DNA of 64,000 nt from Lineus longissimus (taxonomy: Eukaryota > Nemertea > Pilidiophora > Heteronemertea > Lineidae). The notes under the pieces were generated by a model that was given only the letters and a program-made list of their open reading frames with translations, did no database searches and was not told where the DNA came from. The DNA lies in NCBI RefSeq assembly GCF_910592395.1, contig NC_088308.1, forward strand, positions 27,047,501-27,111,500, in the 5' to 3' direction. Every line of letters starts with the position of its first letter. The first letter of the stretch is position 1. Below are positions 63,398-64,000 of this stretch, piece after piece. The position numbers and the translations under genes were made by a program.

Positions 63398-63477
63398 TGA
63401 CGCTACAGCGCCTAGAGTGTTTGACCGTGGTTCGGCTGGTCACGGGTTCGACTCCCGTTGAATCTGCCACTTTTTTT
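63398..63477 (+). pseudogene. tRNA-like sequence with Pol III terminator
   Basis: A perfect T arm (ACGGG, loop TTCGACT, CCCGT) gives a strong B box, and a T7 run follows at 63471 as a likely Pol III stop. The A box (CGCCTAGAGTG) and the 5' acceptor side are degenerate, so it is probably a tRNA-derived repeat rather than a functional tRNA. Confidence 0.45.
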
Positions 63478-64000
63478 CTGCATTTTTCTTCATTATCTCG
63501 TTATCTATTCATTCATAATCATGTTATTATTTTCGTTATCATCATTATCACTATTATATCTTGAAGAAAAGCACCGAAACAAACATTTCCAAACTTTTCG
63601 GGCGTTCGAGTACTTCCGAGGATAATTCGTATCAGCAGCAAGATTTCTCGAGGCAACATTGGGATGGAAAAGTATTTCTGTCAGACCGGGACTTCTCCAA
63701 TCAGAATTAGTTTAAGGGCATCCTGAGATTCAGGCTTTTTATACTCCTTCGTCATATCGAGTGGCGGCGTAGATTGAAAACCACTGCTGCCAGGATGTTT
63801 AAAGGGGATCGCCGTTCGTTCACATATATTTACTGGAGTACCGTTACGGCGGTGGCGTGTGTAATTTTCATTCAAGCGACGACCACTGTAAACGGGCAGA
63901 CGCTGTGAGCCTTTAAAAAATCACCAACTGCAATAAAGATCTCACCAAAACAGAATGTAACCGTTGGCCTTAGATTTGAAAGACATATACAAAAAACCTC
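63478..64000. other. Right-edge intergenic DNA
   Basis: TTATCATTAT-rich low-complexity sequence at about 63490-63560, then unremarkable DNA to the edge. No gene is recognised. Confidence 0.5.

Overview
The window is genomic DNA from an invertebrate animal. Genes are split by GT-AG introns, coding density is low, and short fold-back transposons and tRNA-derived repeats are frequent. The gene set (a Cys-loop receptor subunit, rhodopsin-like GPCRs, a claudin/PMP22-like tetraspan, a mitochondrial medium-chain acyl-CoA synthetase, a secreted double C-type lectin and a secreted PAN-domain protein) fits a bilaterian, most likely a marine lophotrochozoan. That taxonomic guess is inference; no marker here fixes the phylum.

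Layout. 1-30.2 kb is a gene desert in which I find no believable gene. It holds an array of ~310-bp repeats at the left edge (1-1298), hairpins (5037, 21094), two short terminal-inverted-repeat elements (13629, 20491) and two tRNA-like sequences (25042, 28527). 30.2-34.1 kb carries two intronless, closely related GPCR genes transcribed away from each other. 34.5-34.8 kb has two fold-back elements. 34.9-36.4 kb is a three-exon minus-strand gene for a secreted PAN/apple-domain protein. 37.3-43.5 kb is a plus-strand nicotinic-type receptor subunit gene whose first exons I could not find. 44.9-50.7 kb is a minus-strand ACSM-type acyl-CoA synthetase, which I could assemble completely (15 coding exons, 634 aa, all phases consistent); its introns hold several copies of one short palindromic transposon and a SINE. 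51.7-55.5 kb is a minus-strand gene for a secreted protein with two C-type lectin domains (6 exons, 359 aa); its first intron contains a 42-bp satellite split by a 730-bp inverted-repeat element. 58.2-62.1 kb is a plus-strand four-exon claudin/PMP22-like gene (275 aa). The last 2 kb has only a tRNA-like repeat.

The genes are unrelated in pathway and there is no operon logic: receptor, channel, metabolic enzyme, secreted lectin and junction-type membrane protein lie side by side as expected in an animal genome. The most notable points are the inverted GPCR pair with altered DRY and NPxxY motifs, the lectin gene whose two domains are encoded by duplicated 163-nt exons and lack visible calcium-site motifs, the receptor subunit without the loop-C cysteine pair, and the many fold-back elements. 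I did not see a convincing previously undescribed system. All exon boundaries were read by eye from splice consensus, frame and family resemblance, without any database search.
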